Assembly (NCBI GenBank): GCA_016785225.1
Contig: JAFBJZ010000888.1
Span: 1-64,000 of the forward strand
DNA length: 64,000 nt
From: Psettodes erumei
Taxonomy: Eukaryota; Chordata; Actinopteri; Pleuronectiformes; Psettodidae
Direction of reading: 5' to 3'
The notes under the pieces were generated by a model that worked only from the letters and a program-made list of their open reading frames with translations, had not been told where the DNA came from and ran no database searches. The position numbers and the translations under genes are program-made. Shown here in pieces: positions 60,431-64,000 of this stretch. The number at the start of each line of letters is the position of its first letter. The first letter of the stretch is position 1.

Positions 60431-61721
60431 CAGCGGACAAAATAAAACAACAGGAAGTTGACTCGTCGGAAATTTTAAAAAAGCGCTTATATTCTAAAAT
60501 AAAACAAAAAGTCGTAGCTCAGCCTCCTTTGTTACGGCCAAATATATATTCAAGGGACAACTGTCAATTCAATTTTACCCACAAATACTCTTTCACTTAT
60601 ATCAATATTAATAAATCATATTTTAAGTGTCCAAAATAAATAAATAATGGTCAAAATATTTAAGCAGTCACTATTAAATATAAGAAAAAACATATGCAAG
60701 ACATTAACATTATATACTTGTAGATATGGCCAGAGCCTAAAGGCTAAAACATGACCCTGACAACCCGACTTGGACAGAGCTCTTTGACCTTCCATGTCCA
60801 GTCACTTCATAGGTGAGTCTGGCTCTGAGGCTCTGGATCCTGGCTGGGTCTGAAAGCCTGTGCCCAGCAGCTTTCGCATTGCATTGTATGAATATTGTAT
60901 TGTGGTTTGAAGGTCAGTTAAATACAAAACAAAAATGTCTGTGGGAGACATAAACGTTAACCAAAGTACCAAAGCATTTATTTTGACGTTCAGAACAGCT
61001 CTTGTTTGATTCGTCCCTTTCTGTGTGACTTGCTGCACTAAAACCTAATTTTGTAAAAGTTGTCCCCCTCCCAAACAGATTCTAAATGTGAAAACAGGGA
61101 ATGCGAAACAGTGCAGTGAAAAATAAGAAGAATTTTATTCAGTAGTGAAATGAATGAGGAGCAGCTTGCATTTGTGAGTAAGAGAAAGTCAAAGAGTGAT
61201 TGAACTGACTTCCTCATTAATCAGAGCTACGGAAGGTTGTGAGAGCAAATGATCTTTGTGGACCAGAATAGCAGCCGTCCTCCCTCCTGTGTACCTGGTC
61301 AAGGTGACTGTGACTGTTTGCTGGATGGGAGGAAGTGAGGGTGGGCGGTATATCTAGGGCAGCAGAGAACCCCTGGGTGCGTTTCACATCATGTCAGACA
61401 TGAGGTGCTGGTGCAGAAGCGTTCTTGCCAGGCCTGGCCCAGTTTTTTCAGACGAGGGGTTGACGACAAAGCGGAGCAATTGGACGGAGGGGGCATGGGA
61501 TGCCAGTTTTGGAGCTATTTTTGGCAGGGATGAGAGATAGGATTGTTGGGTTTGTGGGTGTGTGTGTGTGTGTGTGTCTGCATGCATGTTGGAAGACACG
61601 CACAAGCCTCATATGAATGGATTTCTCTCCATGCAGTTTGTATATCACCAGATACCAAACACCATCTATTTTTAGAGCATATCCACCCTGGACAGTCTGT
61701 GTGGGTCTGTATGATTAATAA

Positions 61722-61762
<41 letters not shown>

Positions 61763-64000
61763 CAGACATGCATGCTTGTTTTTAAGTCTAGGTAAACAGC
61801 CTGAGATTAAATATCAAAAGATGACAAAGTGCCAGTTACTACTAATGTTGGCGTGCAGGCAAGTAATAAGGCCGCGCGGTGTCTGATCGCACTCAACCAT
61901 CCTCCAAAACCCCCAAGAGCCAAACAAGAATAATTAATCTCCTTCAGAAGATAAGCTTGGGCATAAACTGTTGGTGCTCTTTTTATTTTTAGGAGGTGGC
62001 ACTTGCAGGGATCCTCCCTGCTGCCAGAAGGTCTCGGGTTCAGTGTGCGTGGGACCGTCCCAACCAGCAAACTAATTCAGTACCATCAGATGAGTTTTTA
62101 CCAGAAAAATGTTTTACAGCTGTTTCTTCCATCACGATTGTTTGGGGACAGTGGGTGTCACGTGACCCTCCGGATTCAACTTCGCCCGAAAATGTTTTTT
62201 ACAAACTTAATCGAATTTGGATGGACACACTCTCAGTTTAACCTCTGAATCATGTGCTGCTGTCTTGTTTATCGACCTGTCACCCGTTGTCGTTGTGTTG
62301 TCTCCGCCTCCAAGAACAGTGGAAAGGTATCTCCAGGAAGCATCGGACGTTTCTGTGGCTGCAGAGATTTATGGTCATTCTTGCTCCATGGCGTCCAAGC
62401 TGCCGCGTCCAAACGACGATCAGCGGACCCACACTAAAATCCTGCGCAAATGTTTGAGCTTGTGATTTCGATGTAAGCGGGGCTCCACTAGCATCTGCCG
62501 ACGTGGATGAAATGCAAAGACTTGCACGGCACGATCAGACTCACTTTTAATTGTTACATCTTTTGATGCCGGGAGCCAGATAATTTGCTCATTAGCTGAC
62601 AGGCTGACATCGAGATCCCTCCAGGCCATCATTGATTGAACCAAGGCCTTTTTTTCTCCCTGTAATTTATTCCTACCTCTGGGATACCAATGAGATGCAC
62701 TCCTGCCTGGAAAGCAGAGTGCCACAGACAGCGCATCTGGGCCACGGTTGTGGTTTGACATGTTTGTACCTCGGAAGGAGCTACAGCGATGGGAAAGCGA
62801 GAGGTACCTGGTGGCTGAGGACGACCTTTTAGGCGGGCTCGAGGACATGTGAGAGCAGGAGGCAGGTGACGGGGAGCGGCGGTGGAATACTCATTAAGGG
62901 CCAGTTCCTTCTCTGCACGTCTGGAAGGGGTTTGTGCGGGTCCGCGTGACGTCAACGCCATCGAGTTAACGGGGGTGCTCCCCGCGCGGATGCTGACGAG
63001 TCGGCACAGATTCCACAGTCCGTGTCTGCGTTTAACCTGCCTGTATTCTGTCGTTAAAAAGCTCAGGATAAGTGCGCTGAAAGAGACTGCCAGCCATCTG
63101 ATGTGAGGGTGATGTGGAAGAACGTCTTGGGCCGGCCTTCCTTCGACCGACCCCATCAAACGGCCAAACAGGAGAACAGGAAACCTGCTCCCCTTTCATT
63201 CCACACAATCCAGAGAGCCTCTCTTGCCCCGTCTCCACGCCAGGGCGGGAGAAATCACTGTCACACTCCGCCTCGCTCTCCGTTCAATAGCGGGACAGAT
63301 CGGCGCTGATGATGCGTGTTCGAGCCTTTATAACAGAGGAAATGAAAGACGAGCACGGGCGACGGGCTCGCACACAACAAAAGAAATATGGAAAGCAGGT
63401 TCACCCTCCCTTTTTTCCTCCGTGCATAATGAATACAGAGCAGACAGGCGATTTCTATCTGACCTTTTTCCCGGGCTACCCTAGAGACGCCCATTCTTTC
63501 AAGGAACACAGCCTCTCGCTGCCATAAAGGCCAGAGGGGAAAAAAGAGAGCGAGGACTAACATCGGAGCAGAGGACCTAAGTGTTCAGCAGCGTTTTTTA
63601 CGGATCTGTTAAACTCATGCCTCTGATGTCTGGTGAATCTACCGCGGCGCCCACCGATGAACCCCATATAGCTGTTTCGATGGACCCGGACCTGTTGGAT
63701 TTTTAAAGTGGTGCTGTAAGAGGCGTTATGTCCGTATGGAGAAGCGTCTGTCAAAGGAGTTTTCTCACTCTGTCATTCTAATGTCATTAATTCTGTTTTC
63801 AGCAGTACGGAGACCACACTTCCCTTCTTGCCAATAAAGAGATTCCAGGGCGCTGCTCGACGCGGCTGCCAACGACCGTGACACGAAACATTCCCGACGA
63901 ACAAATCAGCACGTGGCATTCTCTGCAAAGGAGGGTTTCCTGTCGCAGTTAAAAAGCCCCTGAAAGGTTCTTAATAACAACGCAGGAAATTAAAAATCCC
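60431..64000. other. Upstream of popdc3; no gene recognised
   Basis: AT-rich to 61.1 kb, then more GC-rich. GT microsatellites at 61557-61577 and 61723-61763. Longer open frames near 62.6-63.2 kb resemble no protein I know. No exon of the expected neighbour PREP was found. Confidence 0.45.
61723..61763. repeat. (GT)n(GC)n alternating purine-pyrimidine tract
   Basis: A GT run passes without interruption into CGCGCGC, giving about 41 bp of alternating purine and pyrimidine. Confidence 0.9.

Noticed and set aside
62629..63159. 176-codon minus-strand open frame upstream of popdc3
   Set aside because: Composition looks random, there are overlapping open frames on both strands, and no motif was recognised. 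Not enough to call a gene.
1..64000. CRISPR arrays, bacterial operons, rRNA or intact tRNA genes
   Set aside because: None seen. The window is vertebrate nuclear DNA, and the regular short repeats are microsatellites.

Overview
This window is nuclear DNA of a ray-finned fish, most likely a percomorph teleost. The evidence is three vertebrate genes with short GT-AG introns, many CA/GT microsatellites, and remnants of typical teleost transposons (Tc1, L2/CR1-type LINEs, hAT MITEs, a Ty3/gypsy LTR element). There are no bacterial operons, CRISPR arrays or phage genes.

All three genes lie on the minus strand, so they read right to left. popdc3 (57908-60253, 3 coding exons, 297 aa) comes first, then bves/popdc1 (48826-52999 coding, 7 coding exons, about 361 aa, with a noncoding first exon near 54.64-54.9 kb), then hace1 (29809-46771, 24 coding exons, 900 aa). 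The order hace1-bves-popdc3 is the known vertebrate block (human 6q16-q21), except that no LIN28B exon is visible in the 2 kb between hace1 and bves. bves and popdc3 are tandem paralogues encoding Popeye-domain, cAMP-binding membrane proteins of striated muscle. hace1 encodes an ankyrin-HECT E3 ubiquitin ligase. I rebuilt exon ends from splice dinucleotides and reading phase. Every hace1 and popdc3 junction keeps frame. In bves only the junction to the last exon is unresolved.

Left part, 1-29 kb: no cellular gene. A broken Ty3/gypsy element (about 1.5-3.24 kb) runs straight into about 2.2 kb (3.24-5.46 kb) made almost entirely of homopolymer runs, which I read as a sequence-quality artefact. 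From 5.5 to 29 kb there is mostly unique AT-rich DNA, as expected downstream of hace1, with scattered repeats: LINE 3' ends, two Tc1 remnants, a hAT MITE and an abundant teleost repeat.

hace1 introns hold a LINE reverse-transcriptase remnant (minus), a LINE endonuclease/RT remnant (plus), a third Tc1 family and a second hAT-MITE fragment. The right end (60.4-64 kb) has no recognisable exon.

I do not see a new multi-gene system. The points most worth a second look are the homopolymer artefact, the missing splice acceptor of the last bves exon, a strong hairpin near 8.2 kb, two good CTCF-type motifs around bves, and the popdc3 stop codon sitting on the edge of a microsatellite.
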